Positions 43,580-53,761 of a DNA stretch of 64,000 bases are shown piece after piece. How positions within the stretch are numbered: position 1 is the first letter of the stretch; every line of letters begins with the position of its first letter. A program made the position numbers and the translations under genes. The DNA is from Planctomycetota bacterium (lineage in GTDB: Bacteria; Planctomycetota; Planctomycetia; Pirellulales; UBA1268). The stretch is from positions 1 through 64,000 of the forward strand of contig QWOP01000048.1 of the NCBI GenBank assembly GCA_003669605.1, written 5' to 3'. The notes below the pieces were generated by a model, which was given only the letters and a program-made list of their open reading frames with translations, did no database searches and was not told the origin of the DNA.

Positions 43580-44614
43580 ATGCAATCCTCTCCTCCGTCC
43601 CATGCCAGCCGACTTGCCGACCTTGTCGCCCGGGCGCCGAAGGCTGAACTGCACGTCCACATCGAAGGCACTCTGCAGCCAGAATTGGCCTTCGAGATCG
43701 GCCGCCGCAATCGGATCGCACTCCCCTGGGAGTCGCCGGAGGCTTTGCGACAGGCCTATGCATTCACTGACCTCCAGAGTTTCCTCGACATCTACTACAC
43801 GGTGGCCTCCGTCCTCTGCACCGAGGAGGACTTCCACGACGTCGCGTGGGCCTACCTGCAAGGCGCCAGGGACGACAATGTCGTCCGCGCGGAGATCTTC
43901 TTCGACCCGCAAACGCACCTCGTCCGGGGCGTTCCCTTCGAGGCTGTGATCGGTGGACTCTCACGGGCGATTTGCCGCGCGGAACGTGAACTGGGCATCT
44001 CGGCGGCACTGATCATGTGTTTCCTCCGCCACCTCTCCGAGAGGGAGGCTCTGGAGACGCTTGAGCGTGCCGCACCCTACCGCGGCCAACTGCTCGGTGT
44101 CGGCCTCGATTCGGGTGAGCGGGGAAATCCGCCGGAGAAGTTTCGCGACCTCTTCGCCCGCTGCCGACGGCTCGGCCTCCACTCCGTGGCCCACGCCGGC
44201 GAGGAGGGGCCGCCAGAATTCATCACCGCCGCGCTCGACGCTTTGGGCGCCGAGCGGATCGATCATGGCATCCGCTGCCTCGAGGACCGCGGCTTGGTCG
44301 CGCGGCTGGTCCGGGAGCGGATTCCGCTCACCGTCTGCCCCTTGTCAAACGTCCGCCTGCGGGTCTTTGAGACCCTCGCCGACCATTGCCTCCCGCGGCT
44401 CCTCGCAGCAGGACTCCGGGTGAGCCTCCACTCCGACGACCCAGCCTTCTTCGGTGGAGCCATCAACGAGGTCCACCGGCAGTCGATCATGGCCTTGCCC
44501 CTCTCGGAAAGCGACGCCCACCGGCTCCTGCGCAACGGCCTCGAATCGGCATTCTGGGAACCGACCGCGGCCGCCCCGCACCTCGAACGGCTCGACGCCC
44601 TGTTCGGGTTCTGA
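43580..44614 (+). CDS. Adenine/adenosine deaminase family protein
   Basis: A 344-aa zinc-dependent purine deaminase of the adenosine-deaminase fold. Metal and catalytic residues are visible: PKAELHVHIEGTL (HxH), VAHAGEEGPP (His and the catalytic Glu), GAERIDHGIR (His), and SLHSDDPAFFGG (Asp pair). The AGEEGPPEFI block, RAEIFFDPQTH and the SNVRLRVF stretch match the adenine deaminase branch (fungal Aah1-like, EC 3.5.4.2) better than true adenosine deaminases. It may therefore turn adenine into hypoxanthine in purine salvage; specificity is an inference from these motifs. The gene stands alone on the plus strand. Confidence 0.9.
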   Translation: MQSSPPSHASRLADLVARAPKAELHVHIEGTLQPELAFEIGRRNRIALPWESPEALRQAYAFTDLQSFLDIYYTVASVLCTEEDFHDVAWAYLQGARDDNVVRAEIFFDPQTHLVRGVPFEAVIGGLSRAICRAERELGISAALIMCFLRHLSEREALETLERAAPYRGQLLGVGLDSGERGNPPEKFRDLFARCRRLGLHSVAHAGEEGPPEFITAALDALGAERIDHGIRCLEDRGLVARLVRERIPLTVCPLSNVRLRVFETLADHCLPRLLAAGLRVSLHSDDPAFFGGAINEVHRQSIMALPLSESDAHRLLRNGLESAFWEPTAAAPHLERLDALFGF

Positions 44615-44672
44615 AATCTGTTCGGCTTCCGAACAGGAACCGCTGAGCAGGTGTCGGACGCCGGCCCGGAGA

Positions 44673-45083
44673 TCAACCCGTCCAGACAAACTCAATCGGC
44701 GTCAGGATCTCGGGATGGATGCTCTTGTGCACCGGGCAGGTGTGGGCTGCCTGTTCGAGGAGTTGGCGGTGGGGATGGTCGGCGGGGAGCGGGATCGTCA
44801 GCGTGGTCCGGAGGGACGCGATGCGGCGCGGTGGCGCGGATGTCATCTCCTTGACGGTCTCGGCGGTCATTCCCTTGAGATCGATCGAATGCCGCTCAGC
44901 AGCGATTCCCATGATCGTCATCATGCAGGCCCCAAGCGAAGTGGCCAACAGGTCGGTGGGAGAGAAGCTCTCGCCGCGGCCGTGGTTATCGAGCGGGGCG
45001 TCGGTGACGAGCGTCGTCCCGGAGGGGCCATGCGTGGCGCGGCAGCGGAGACTTCCCTCGTAGGTGGTCAGAATTTTCACCAT
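44673..45083 (-). CDS. OsmC/Ohr family peroxide-reductase-like protein
   Basis: A 136-aa OsmC-family protein. These are thiol peroxidases for organic hydroperoxides. FSPTDLLATSLGACMMTIMGIAAERHSIDL holds the first cysteine and HTCPVHKSIHPEI the second, in the usual two-cysteine arrangement of OsmC. The Glu/Arg residues that activate the thiol are plausible but not certain by eye. It is closer to the YhfA/OsmC branch than to Ohr. It is transcribed divergently from kdpFABCD. Confidence 0.9.
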   Translation of the reverse strand: MVKILTTYEGSLRCRATHGPSGTTLVTDAPLDNHGRGESFSPTDLLATSLGACMMTIMGIAAERHSIDLKGMTAETVKEMTSAPPRRIASLRTTLTIPLPADHPHRQLLEQAAHTCPVHKSIHPEILTPIEFVWTG

Positions 45084-45118
45084 CTGATTTTGTCTCCCGT
45101 GAGTTGGATGTCGGCCCG

Positions 45119-45147
45119 TTGACCGGCCTGCTGGCGTTCTTCATACT
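45119..45147 (+). promoter_or_regulatory. Putative sigma-70-type promoter for kdpFABCD
   Basis: TTGACC (45119-45124) is followed after exactly seventeen bases by CATACT (45142-45147), a 5/6 and 4/6 match to the -35 and -10 consensus. It lies in the OsmC-kdpF gap and would leave a leader of about 120 bases before kdpF. It is a reading by eye only; planctomycete promoters are poorly described. Confidence 0.35.
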
Positions 45148-45274
45148 ACTGGTTTTCCCCAGTCCATTCTTGGTCTGGATCGGCTGCTTGGTCACCGCCT
45201 CAAGGTCACCATCGAATCAGACCTCTGCGGTTTTGGAGCCCTGACGGGAATCACCCTGCCTGGGGAAGTTGCTC

Positions 45275-45367
45275 GTGTCCCCTCCGCTTGTCATCGCCAC
45301 CGTCGTTGCCCTCCTGCTGGCAGCGTATCTCGTGGTCGCCATTCTGGCCCCGGAGTGGTTCGCATGA
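45275..45367 (+). CDS. kdpF: K+-transporting ATPase subunit KdpF
   Basis: A 30-aa single-helix peptide from a GTG start with GGGGA eight bases upstream. The sequence (LVIATVVALLLAAYLVVAIL followed by PEWF) has the typical KdpF form, a membrane helix ending in a P-E-x-F tail. KdpF stabilises the KdpABC potassium pump. Its stop overlaps the kdpA start in ATGA. It is short enough to be missed by most gene finders. Confidence 0.85.
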   Translation: MSPPLVIATVVALLLAAYLVVAILAPEWFA

Positions 45368-47169
45368 CGACCAGCGCAGCGGCCGAAGTTGCCGTCATCC
45401 TCGCTGCTGTCGCCCTCGCTGCTGTCGCCATCAGCCCGTGGCTGACAACCGTCTTCCGGATGGGGACTGACACCGACGGCACAGGCCTGCCTGGCACGGC
45501 CGGGTGGTTTGAGCGCTGGCTGACCGCCATCGAACGCCCGCTGTTGCGAGCGGCCGGCGTGTGGCCCGTCCGCGAGATGACCGCCACCGAGTATGGAGCG
45601 GCAATCGTGGTCTTCCATGCAGCCGGCTTCGGTCTGCTCCTCTTTTTCCTCCGCTTCCAACCCCTGCTCCCCTGGAATCCCGATCACCTTCCCGCCGTCC
45701 CCTGGCTGATCGCGATCAACACGGCGGCCAGTTTTGTCACCAACACCAACTGGCAGTCCTACGGAGGGGAAACCACGCTCTCGCCGTTGTCCCAATCACT
45801 CGGACTGACAGTACAAAACTTTGCATCGGCCGCCTGTGGGCTGTGCGTCTTGGCGGTGCTCGCCCGCGGGCTCGTCAGGCGTGACAGCCCCACCATCGGC
45901 AATTTCTGGCAGGATCTTGTCCGCGCGATTGTCGGCTTCCTGCTGCCGCTGGCGATCCTCCTAGGACTCGTTCTTACAAGCCAAGGTGTCGTGCAGTCGT
46001 TTGAGACCGCGATCGACGTGCCGCTCGTCGATCAAGATGCCGTGGTGGAGGGTGCGCCGCCGGCCACACGGCGAATCGTCACCGGGCCGGTCGCCTCGCA
46101 GGTCGCGATCAAGCAACTGGGCACCAACGGTGGCGGCTATTTCAACGCCAATAGCGCCCATCCGTTTGAGAATCCAACGCCGCTGACAAACCTCCTCGAG
46201 ATCGTGGCGATGCTCATGATCCCGGTGGCGAGTTGCCTGGCATTCGGTCGTTGGGTGGGTGATCGGCGACAAGGACACGCCTTGCTGGCGGCAATGGCCC
46301 TGCTGTTCTTACCTTTCTTGCTCCTCATCGTCCGCTTCGAGACAAGCCCCAATCCGCGGCTGACTGCCGCCGCCCCCACGGTCGATCAATCGGCTTTGGG
46401 GGAGCATGGGGGGGGGGCGCTTGAAGGCAAGGAGGTGCGTTTCGGTCCGGTGGCGTCGGCGGTCTTCGCAGTCAGCACCACGGCGACAAGTTGCGGGGCG
46501 GTCAACGCCATGCACGACAGTTTTTCGCCGCTCGGTGGTCTGGTGGCGATGTGGATGATGCAACTCGGCGAGGTCGTCTTTGGCGGCGTCGGCACCGGGC
46601 TGGCAGGGCTCATTGCCTACACACTCGTCGCCGTGTTTGTAGCCGGCCTGATGGTCGGCCGGAGCCCCGAGTACCTCGGCAAGAAGATTGAAAGCCGCGA
46701 AATGAAAATGGGGATGATCGTCCTCCTCGTCCCCCCAATCGCGACCCTCGTCGGCACCGCCACGGCCTGCGTGATGCCGGCCGAGGCCGCCGCCGCCCCC
46801 AACCCCGGGCCGCACGGATTTTCCGAACTGCTCTACGCGTTCACAAGCGCCAGTAACAACAACGGTTCGGCGTTTGGCGGAATCACCGCCACCAGCGCTT
46901 TCTGGACCCTGGCGCTCGCCGCCGCAATGCTCGGCAGCCGTCTCCTCACCATGCTGCCGCTGCTGGCGATTGGCGGCTCACTGGCTGCCAAGCGGACCGT
47001 CGCCCAGAGCCCCGGCACGCTGCCGACTCATACGCCGCTGTTTGTGCTCCTCGTGGCAGGCACCGTGATCCTTGTCGGAGCTCTGTCCTTTGTTCCGGCG
47101 CTGGCACTGGGGCCGATCGCGGAGGCACTCCAGCCGCCGGCGGTGGTCTTGACGGGGGATGGAGGATGA
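45364..47169 (+). CDS. kdpA: K+-transporting ATPase subunit KdpA
   Basis: The 601-aa channel-like, potassium-binding subunit of the KdpFABC pump. It has about ten membrane helices and the four selectivity-filter loops of the K+ channel superfamily: [57 protein letters not shown], and [12 protein letters not shown]. The length is a little above the E. coli protein (557). The ATG at 45364 overlaps the kdpF stop; a GTG three codons earlier has no support. Its stop overlaps the kdpB start in ATGA. Confidence 0.96.
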   Translation: MTTSAAAEVAVILAAVALAAVAISPWLTTVFRMGTDTDGTGLPGTAGWFERWLTAIERPLLRAAGVWPVREMTATEYGAAIVVFHAAGFGLLLFFLRFQPLLPWNPDHLPAVPWLIAINTAASFVTNTNWQSYGGETTLSPLSQSLGLTVQNFASAACGLCVLAVLARGLVRRDSPTIGNFWQDLVRAIVGFLLPLAILLGLVLTSQGVVQSFETAIDVPLVDQDAVVEGAPPATRRIVTGPVASQVAIKQLGTNGGGYFNANSAHPFENPTPLTNLLEIVAMLMIPVASCLAFGRWVGDRRQGHALLAAMALLFLPFLLLIVRFETSPNPRLTAAAPTVDQSALGEHGGGALEGKEVRFGPVASAVFAVSTTATSCGAVNAMHDSFSPLGGLVAMWMMQLGEVVFGGVGTGLAGLIAYTLVAVFVAGLMVGRSPEYLGKKIESREMKMGMIVLLVPPIATLVGTATACVMPAEAAAAPNPGPHGFSELLYAFTSASNNNGSAFGGITATSAFWTLALAAAMLGSRLLTMLPLLAIGGSLAAKRTVAQSPGTLPTHTPLFVLLVAGTVILVGALSFVPALALGPIAEALQPPAVVLTGDGG

Positions 47170-49241
47170 ACCGCGACAAGCCGGCCGGCATCCTCAGCGA
47201 TTCCACCGCCATCCTCCGCGCGGCGCGGGAATCGTTCGTCAAACTCGATCCCCGACGGATGATCCTCTCGCCGGTCATGTTCACTATCGAAGTCGGCGCG
47301 ATGCTCACAACCGCGCTCGCCGTGGCGCGGGCCGCAGGCCAACCCGGTGCGGAACACCCCGCGTTCATTGCCGCAGTGGCCGTGGGACTCTGGGCGACGG
47401 TGCTGTTTGCCAACTTCGCCGAAGCGATGGCCGAGGGACGGGGGCGGGCACAGGCCGACGCCCTGCGAGGGACTCGCGGTGACACCATCGCCAAACGACT
47501 TTCAGCCCCGCGCCGGGATGCGGCAATCGATGCCATCCGCTCGACCACTCTCCGTGCTGGAGACCATATCCTCATCGAGGCTGGTGACATCGTGCCCGGA
47601 GACGGTGAGGTGATCGACGGGGTCGCCAGCGTCGACGAAAGTGCGATCACCGGCGAGAGCGCGCCGGTGATCCGCGAGAGCGGCGGCGACCGCAACACGG
47701 TCACCGGCGGAACGCGGTTGCTTTCCGATTGGCTGGTGGTGCGGATCACCGCCAACCCGGGCGAGAGTTTCCTCGATCGGATGATCTCCATGGTGGAGGG
47801 GGCGAAGCGGCAAAAGACCCCCAACGAGATCGCCCTCGACATCCTGCTTGCCGGACTGACGCTCGTGTTTCTCGTCGTCACCGCCACGCTCCTCCCCTTC
47901 TCGATGCACGCGGTCGCTGCGACGGGTCGTGGTGAGCCGCTCGGTCTGGCGGTGCTCGCCGCGCTCTTCGTCTGCCTCGCCCCGACCACGATCAGCGGAC
48001 TCCTCCCCGCGATCGGCATCGCTGGCATCGATCGGATGACCCGCGCCAATGTGCTGGCCACAAGCGGCCGGGCGGTCGAAGCCGCAGGGGACGTCGATGT
48101 ACTCCTGCTGGACAAGACCGGCACGATTACGCTTGGCAATCGGCGGGCAGCGAATTTTCTCCCGGCATCCGGTGTCGACGAGCGTGATCTGGCCGAGGCA
48201 GCCCAACTCGCGAGTTTGGCTGATGAGACGCCGGAAGGACGGTCGATCGTGATCCTTGCCCAAGAACGCTACGGCCTCCGCGGCCACGATATCGAATCGC
48301 TCGGGGCGACGTTCATTCCCTTCTCCGCCCAGACGCGAATGAGCGGCGTCGATCTCGAGAGCCGGCAGATCCGCAAGGGGGCCCGCGACACGATTCAGAA
48401 GTACATCGCAGCGGCTGGGGGCGCGCTGCCCGCAGATGTCGACGGCAGCTGTAACCAAGTCGCCAAGGCCGGCGCGACACCGCTGGTCGTCATCGACGGC
48501 ACGCGGGTGCTCGGTGTGATCGAGCTCAAGGACGTCGTCAAGGGGGGAATCGCGGAACGGTTCCAGGAACTCCGCGCCATGGGCATCCGCACCGTGATGA
48601 TCACCGGCGACAACCCCCTCACCGCCGCGGCCATCGCGGCCGAGGCGGGAGTGGACGATTTCCTCGCCGAGGCCACTCCCGAGGAGAAGCTGGCGGTTAT
48701 TCGCCGCTACCAGCAGGAGGGCCACCTCGTGGCGATGACGGGGGACGGCACCAACGACGCCCCTGCCCTGGCCCAGGCCGACGTGGCCGTGGCCATGAAC
48801 TCCGGCACCCAAGCGGCGAAGGAAGCCGGCAACATGGTCGACCTCGACAGCAACCCAACGAAGTTGCTGGAGATCGTCGCTGTTGGCAAACAGTTGCTCA
48901 TGACCCGTGGCAGTCTGACGACCTTCAGCCTCGCCAACGACGTCTCCAAATACTTCGCCATCGTCCCCGCCGCCTTCGGTGGCATCTATCCGCAGCTCGA
49001 GGCCCTCGACGTCATGCGGCTCCATTCGCCAACGACAGCAGTGCTCGCCGCGGTGGCCTTCAACGCGCTGGTGATCGTCGGCCTGGTGCCGATGGCACTC
49101 AAAGGCGTGCGCTACCGGCCGTTGCCCGCAGCGGTGTTGCTCCGGCAGAACCTCCTCGTCTGGGGTCTGGGGGGCCTGCTGTTGCCCTTCCCGTGCATCA
49201 AACTGCTCGACATGCTGCTGGCCGCCTGCGGAGTGAATTGA
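47166..49241 (+). CDS. kdpB: K+-transporting P-type ATPase subunit KdpB
   Basis: The 691-aa catalytic P-type ATPase subunit. Motifs: the actuator-domain TGES loop in [18 protein letters not shown], the phosphorylation site [11 protein letters not shown], nucleotide-binding [11 protein letters not shown] and RKGARDTI, the hinge motif [32 protein letters not shown], and [24 protein letters not shown]. KdpB drives potassium uptake through KdpA at low external K+. Overlaps: ATGA with kdpA and TGATG with kdpC. Confidence 0.97.
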   Translation: MNRDKPAGILSDSTAILRAARESFVKLDPRRMILSPVMFTIEVGAMLTTALAVARAAGQPGAEHPAFIAAVAVGLWATVLFANFAEAMAEGRGRAQADALRGTRGDTIAKRLSAPRRDAAIDAIRSTTLRAGDHILIEAGDIVPGDGEVIDGVASVDESAITGESAPVIRESGGDRNTVTGGTRLLSDWLVVRITANPGESFLDRMISMVEGAKRQKTPNEIALDILLAGLTLVFLVVTATLLPFSMHAVAATGRGEPLGLAVLAALFVCLAPTTISGLLPAIGIAGIDRMTRANVLATSGRAVEAAGDVDVLLLDKTGTITLGNRRAANFLPASGVDERDLAEAAQLASLADETPEGRSIVILAQERYGLRGHDIESLGATFIPFSAQTRMSGVDLESRQIRKGARDTIQKYIAAAGGALPADVDGSCNQVAKAGATPLVVIDGTRVLGVIELKDVVKGGIAERFQELRAMGIRTVMITGDNPLTAAAIAAEAGVDDFLAEATPEEKLAVIRRYQQEGHLVAMTGDGTNDAPALAQADVAVAMNSGTQAAKEAGNMVDLDSNPTKLLEIVAVGKQLLMTRGSLTTFSLANDVSKYFAIVPAAFGGIYPQLEALDVMRLHSPTTAVLAAVAFNALVIVGLVPMALKGVRYRPLPAAVLLRQNLLVWGLGGLLLPFPCIKLLDMLLAACGVN

Positions 49242-49912
49242 TGCCGGCTTCCTCCCCACCACCCCCCCGCCCTCCTCTGGCCAGCACCATGCTTGCCCAA
49301 CTCCGACCGGCCTGCACGGCGCTGATTGCACTGACGGCGATCACTGGTGTTCTTTATCCCGTTGGCATGACCCTGGTGGCACGGGCACTTTTTCCTCGGC
49401 AGGCCAACGGGAGTCTGCTTCGTGATCCGCACGGGGAGGTGCGTGGTTCACTTTTGATCGGCCAACCGTTCACCGGTCCGCGCTGGTTTCACAGTCGGCC
49501 CAGCGCCACCGGCGAGACCCCCTACGATCCGACCGCCTCCGGCGGCTCGAACCTCGGGCCGACCAATCCCGCTCTCGCCACGCTGGTCGCCGATCGGGCG
49601 GCCGCGGTGAGCAAGGACAACGCCACCCATACCGGGACGATCCCCATCGATCTGGTGACGGCGAGCGGCAGCGGGCTTGACCCCCACATCTCTCCCGCGG
49701 CGGCACTCCTCCAGGTGCCGAGGGTGGCAGCGGCCCGTGGCCTCGCGGAGCAAACGCTCCAAGGACTCCTCGACCGTCACGTCGAACCGGCGGTGTTTGG
49801 CATCCTCGGATGTCCGCGGGTCAACGTGCTGCAACTGAACCTGGCGCTGGAGTCGCTGTCGGGCGTTAACGCACCGGGCCCATCCCGAGCCAGTGCCCCT
49901 CCCCCCCCATGA
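49241..49912 (+). CDS. kdpC: K+-transporting ATPase subunit KdpC
   Basis: A 223-aa subunit with one N-terminal membrane helix (ALIALTAITGVLYPVGMTLVARAL) and a periplasmic domain. GSLLIGQPFTGPRWFHSRPSAT, YDPTASGGSNLGPTNP and TASGSGLDPHISPAAALLQVPRVA are the standard KdpC signatures. The start at 49241 overlaps the kdpB stop (TGATG) and adds a Pro-rich stretch of 16 residues before the helix. Its own Pro-rich C-terminus and stop overlap kdpD in ATGA. KdpC stabilises the pump and aids K+ affinity. Confidence 0.96.
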   Translation: MPASSPPPPRPPLASTMLAQLRPACTALIALTAITGVLYPVGMTLVARALFPRQANGSLLRDPHGEVRGSLLIGQPFTGPRWFHSRPSATGETPYDPTASGGSNLGPTNPALATLVADRAAAVSKDNATHTGTIPIDLVTASGSGLDPHISPAAALLQVPRVAAARGLAEQTLQGLLDRHVEPAVFGILGCPRVNVLQLNLALESLSGVNAPGPSRASAPPPP

Positions 49913-51864
49913 CGCCCAATCCAACGCGGCCTGATCCTGACGCACTGCTGGCCGCGATCCATGCCGACGAGGCCAAGGCGACCCGCGGTCGGCTGAAAGT
50001 GTTCTTTGGTTTCTCCCCCGGCGTCGGCAAAACGTACGCCATGCTTGAGTCGGCCCGCCGTCTTCTGGCCGCAGGCACCGACGTGGTCGTGGGAATCGTC
50101 GAGACCCATGATCGTGCCGAGACCGCGGCACTCGTCGAGGGGCTGGAGGTGCTCCCCCGGCTCTCCATCCCCTACCGTGGCCAAACACTGCGGGAGTTCG
50201 ATCTCGCCGGAGCGATCGCCCGCCGGCCGAAAATTCTGATCCTTGACGAAATGGCGCACACCAACGCCCCTGGATCTCTTCATCCGAAGCGTTGGCAGGA
50301 TGTGTTCGACCTCATCGCCACCGGGATCGACGTCCACACCGCACTCAACGCGCAGCATGTCGAGAGCCTCGTCGATCTTGTTGAGCGGGCGACCGGCGTT
50401 CGCGTCAAGGAGACGGTCCCCGACGAGGTGCTCGACCGCGCCGACGAGATCGAACTGGTCGATCTGCCGCCGGACGAACTGCTCGAGCGACTGAAGGCCG
50501 GGAAGATCTATCTCCCCGACGTCGCCGCGCGGGCTACGGAGCGGTTCTTCAAGCGATCCAATCTGCTCGAACTCCGCGAACTGGCACTGCGGCGGATGAC
50601 GCAGCGCGTCGACCGCGATGTCGATTCGGCACGGCTCGCCGCCGGACACGATCCGAGCCGCGGAATCACCGAACGGATCCTCGTGGCGGTGGGACCCAGC
50701 CCGGGTTCGGAAAGGGTGCTCCGCAAGGCCTACTCCCTCGCCTGTGAACTGCGCGGCGAATGGGTGGCAGCCACGGTCGAGAACGCCGCTGCCGCTCCCC
50801 GTCGGCCGCTGGCCGTCGAGCACTTGGAAAAGAACCTTCGGCTCGCCGAATCACTCGGTGCCCGCGTCAGCCGACTCTCCGGATCGAGGGTGGCCGACGC
50901 ACTGCTGCAGGAGGCCAAACGCCTGCGGGTGACAAGAATTCTCATCGGCAAACCAACCCAACTCCGGAAAGCCGGCTGGTTGGGTGAGAACGTCATCGAT
51001 CAGCTGGTGCGGCAGAGCCACGACATCGACGTCTTGGTGGTCTGCGGTGACGACGATCACCGGCAACAGCCGCTCGTCGCCCCCCAGCCCCACCCCAGCC
51101 CCCCGCTTGTCGGCTTGGCCTATGTGATCGGCGCGATGGCGATCACGGTGGTCGCGGGCCGGCTGCTCTGGCCGTTGATCGACGAATCTGTCGTGGCTTT
51201 CGTGTCGCTGCTGATCGTGGTGACGTCGTCGTTATGGTTTGGCCGGCGGATTGGGATGTTCGCCGTTGTGCTGGCTGCCCTGGCAATCGACTTTTTCTTT
51301 GTGCCGCCATTTTTCACGTTTGTCATCGCCAACGTGAAGGATATTGTTTCCCTGATCGTCCTGCTTTCGGTGGGCCTCTTGGTGGCTGAACTCATGGTGC
51401 GTCTCAAGGCACAGACGGCAATGGCGGTGGAGCGCGAGCAGCGCACCTCGCGTCTCCTCGAGCATTCCCGCCGCCTCGCCCTCGTCCTCGATGCGGATTC
51501 GGCCACCGCCACGCTCGCTGCGTCGGCGGCTGCCGTTACGGCCGCATCGGCCATCGAGGTCCTCGTAGCGGACCAGTCAGGAGGCCTCCGATCCTCGGCC
51601 CACCAAGGGACGATTGTGCCCGGCACGGCGGAGGGGGGAATGGTCGCCTGGGCTCACGAGTTTGGCCGTGACGCCGGCCGGGGCACCGACTCGCTCCCCG
51701 GCGCAGAAGTCACCTGCCTGCCGGTTCGGCACCGGGGCGAGGCCCTCGGTGTGCTGGTGATCGGCTTCGACCCACCGCGGCCGCTTTCGCGTGAGGAGCG
51801 CGACATCCTCGCCTCGCTGATCGATCAGACCGCCATCACACTCACCAGCCTGCGGAAGCGCTGA
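49909..51864 (+). CDS. kdpD: KdpD-like sensor lacking the histidine kinase domain
   Basis: A 651-aa protein with the sensory half of KdpD only (full-length E. coli KdpD has 894 aa). The KdpD N-terminal domain has Walker A GFSPGVGKTYAM and ILDEMAHTN; a universal-stress-protein domain follows at about 245-370 (ERILVAVGPSPGSERVLRKA); then about four membrane helices (DUF4118-type, 395-500), and a GAF domain to the end (VRHRGEALGVLVIGF). No H-box, N-box or G-box follows, and ubiD starts 5 bp after the stop with no remnant between. It may regulate the pump by direct contact or via a separate kinase. Confidence 0.9.
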   Translation: MTPNPTRPDPDALLAAIHADEAKATRGRLKVFFGFSPGVGKTYAMLESARRLLAAGTDVVVGIVETHDRAETAALVEGLEVLPRLSIPYRGQTLREFDLAGAIARRPKILILDEMAHTNAPGSLHPKRWQDVFDLIATGIDVHTALNAQHVESLVDLVERATGVRVKETVPDEVLDRADEIELVDLPPDELLERLKAGKIYLPDVAARATERFFKRSNLLELRELALRRMTQRVDRDVDSARLAAGHDPSRGITERILVAVGPSPGSERVLRKAYSLACELRGEWVAATVENAAAAPRRPLAVEHLEKNLRLAESLGARVSRLSGSRVADALLQEAKRLRVTRILIGKPTQLRKAGWLGENVIDQLVRQSHDIDVLVVCGDDDHRQQPLVAPQPHPSPPLVGLAYVIGAMAITVVAGRLLWPLIDESVVAFVSLLIVVTSSLWFGRRIGMFAVVLAALAIDFFFVPPFFTFVIANVKDIVSLIVLLSVGLLVAELMVRLKAQTAMAVEREQRTSRLLEHSRRLALVLDADSATATLAASAAAVTAASAIEVLVADQSGGLRSSAHQGTIVPGTAEGGMVAWAHEFGRDAGRGTDSLPGAEVTCLPVRHRGEALGVLVIGFDPPRPLSREERDILASLIDQTAITLTSLRKR

Positions 51865-51868
51865 TCCG

Positions 51869-53761
51869 ATGGGATTTCGTTCGCTTGCCAGTTGCGTCGA
51901 TGCCCTCCGTGCCGAGCGGGAGGCAGTCGTCGTTGAGACGTCTGTCGATCCGCATCTGGAGATCGCCGAGATCCAGCGGCGTCTGTTCCGCTCCGGCGGC
52001 CCCGCAGTGCTCTTCACCCGCGTGCGGGGAAGCGACTTCCCCGTCCTGGTCAATCTTTACGGCACGCGGCGACGGATCGAACGGATCTTCGCCGACACCC
52101 TCGATCGTGTCCGGCGACTGGTCGAACTGAAGATCGATCCCACCGCCGCTATCCGCCGCCCACTGCGTTACTGGCGGGCCCCGCTCGACGCCCTTTCGAC
52201 GCTCCCCCGCAGGGTCCGCGGCGGCCCGGCACTGGCAGAGGATATTTCCCTCTCCCAACTGCCCCGCGTCACCGGCTGGCCCGGCGACGGCGGCCCATTT
52301 ATCACCCTCCCTTGCGTCTACTCCGAAGACCCCGACCACCCCGGGACAGGCCGGTCGAACCTGGGGATGTACCGGGTGCAGTTGGCCGGCAACGATTACG
52401 CCGCCGACGAGGTCGGCCTCCACTACCAGCTCCACCGCGGCATCGGCGTCCATCACGCCGCAGCCCTGCGGCAGGGGAAGCCACTGCGGGTCAACATCTT
52501 CGTCGGTGGCGCTGCGGCGATGGCAGTGGCGGCGGTGATGCCGCTGCCTGAGGGACTCTCGGAACTGGCCTTCGCCGGAGCACTGGCCGGCCACCGGATC
52601 CCGATGATCGGCCGCGGCGACGGCCGTCCGGCAATCTACGCCGATGCCGACTTCGTCCTCTCCGGGATCATCGAGCCGGGGATCACCAAGCCGGAAGGAC
52701 CCTTCGGTGACCACCTCGGCTACTACGCGCGAAAACACGACTTTCCCGTGCTCCGGATCGAGCGTGTCTCGCACCGCCCCGGCGCCATCTGGCCGATCAC
52801 AGTGGTGGGCCGGCCTCCTCAGGAGGACACCCTCTTCGGCTGGCTCGTCCACGAACTTACCGGACCGGTCATCCCCACGGTGCTCCCCGGTGTGACGAGC
52901 GTCCACGCCGTCGATGCCGCCGGCGTCCACCCGCTGCTGCTGGCGGTGGGGAGCGAACGGTACCAGCCGTGGCGGAAGACCGACCGCCCCGCGGAACTCC
53001 TCACGCAGGCCTCGAGTATCCTCGGGCAGGGCCAGTTGTCGCTGGCAAAATATCTCCTCATCGTCAACGGTCTGGAGGCCCCGGGGCTCGACGCCCACGA
53101 CATCGATCCCTTCCTCGATCACCTCCTCACCCGCGTCGATTGGGCACGCGACTGCCACTTCCACACCGAGACGACAATCGACACCCTCGACTATTCAGGG
53201 GTGGGACTAAACGTCGGATCGAAACTGGTCGTCGCTGCGCGGGGTGATCCACGGCGCCATCTTGGCCGTGAGCTCCCCTCGGCCCTGCCGCTCCCGGCTG
53301 GCTTCGCAAAGCTTCGCGCCTGCCGCCCCGGCGTGCTCGCGGTCGAGGGACCGCCAATCGAGCCCCGTTCCCGCCTCGACACGGGCAACGACGCTGCCAC
53401 CTGGCGACTGGCCGCCACCGCCCCTTGGAGCGCCGACATCGAGCGGCTGTGTGCGGCGCTTGACCATGCCGCTGGCCTGGAGTCTTGGCCGCTGGTCATC
53501 GTCGTCGACGACTCCGCGTTCACCGCAGCGTCGCTCGACAACTTCCTCTGGACGACCTTCACCCGCTCCAACCCCGCGGCCGATGTCTACGGCGTCGGCT
53601 CAGAGATCCGTCAGAAGCACTGGGGTTGTCGTGGGGCACTGGTCATCGATGCCCGCCTCAAGCCGCACCACGCTCCACCGCTGGAGGAGAACGAGGCTGT
53701 GTCGGCCCACGTCGACTCACTTGCCGCCCGCGGTGGTCCGCTGGCCGGGCTGCTCGGGTGA
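51869..53761 (+). CDS. UbiD family decarboxylase
   Basis: A 630-aa member of the UbiD family, which uses prenylated FMN to decarboxylate aromatic or alpha,beta-unsaturated acids. The prFMN and Mn/K site is visible as NLGMYRVQLAGNDYAADEVGLHYQLHRGIGVHH, the catalytic acid region is SGIIEPGITKPEGPFGDHLGYYARKHDFP, and PQEDTLFGWLVHEL follows. The length exceeds E. coli UbiD (497) because of a longer C-terminal part. In planctomycetes such enzymes are often linked to menaquinone synthesis, but no ubiX or men/mqn gene adjoins. It begins 4 bp after kdpD, so it may be read with kdp. Its 3' end overlaps the convergent hydrolase gene by 45 bp. Confidence 0.9.
   Translation: MGFRSLASCVDALRAEREAVVVETSVDPHLEIAEIQRRLFRSGGPAVLFTRVRGSDFPVLVNLYGTRRRIERIFADTLDRVRRLVELKIDPTAAIRRPLRYWRAPLDALSTLPRRVRGGPALAEDISLSQLPRVTGWPGDGGPFITLPCVYSEDPDHPGTGRSNLGMYRVQLAGNDYAADEVGLHYQLHRGIGVHHAAALRQGKPLRVNIFVGGAAAMAVAAVMPLPEGLSELAFAGALAGHRIPMIGRGDGRPAIYADADFVLSGIIEPGITKPEGPFGDHLGYYARKHDFPVLRIERVSHRPGAIWPITVVGRPPQEDTLFGWLVHELTGPVIPTVLPGVTSVHAVDAAGVHPLLLAVGSERYQPWRKTDRPAELLTQASSILGQGQLSLAKYLLIVNGLEAPGLDAHDIDPFLDHLLTRVDWARDCHFHTETTIDTLDYSGVGLNVGSKLVVAARGDPRRHLGRELPSALPLPAGFAKLRACRPGVLAVEGPPIEPRSRLDTGNDAATWRLAATAPWSADIERLCAALDHAAGLESWPLVIVVDDSAFTAASLDNFLWTTFTRSNPAADVYGVGSEIRQKHWGCRGALVIDARLKPHHAPPLEENEAVSAHVDSLAARGGPLAGLLG

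Noticed and set aside
47502-49331. 609-codon minus-strand frame opposite kdpB
   Set aside because: kdpB has every P-type ATPase motif; the antisense frame is incidental.
51865-51868. Remnant kinase domain after kdpD
   Set aside because: Only 4 bp separate kdpD from ubiD, so there is no room for a broken kinase.
51842-53164. 440-codon minus-strand frame opposite ubiD
   Set aside because: It lacks a plausible start and domain, and ubiD is clear on the plus strand.
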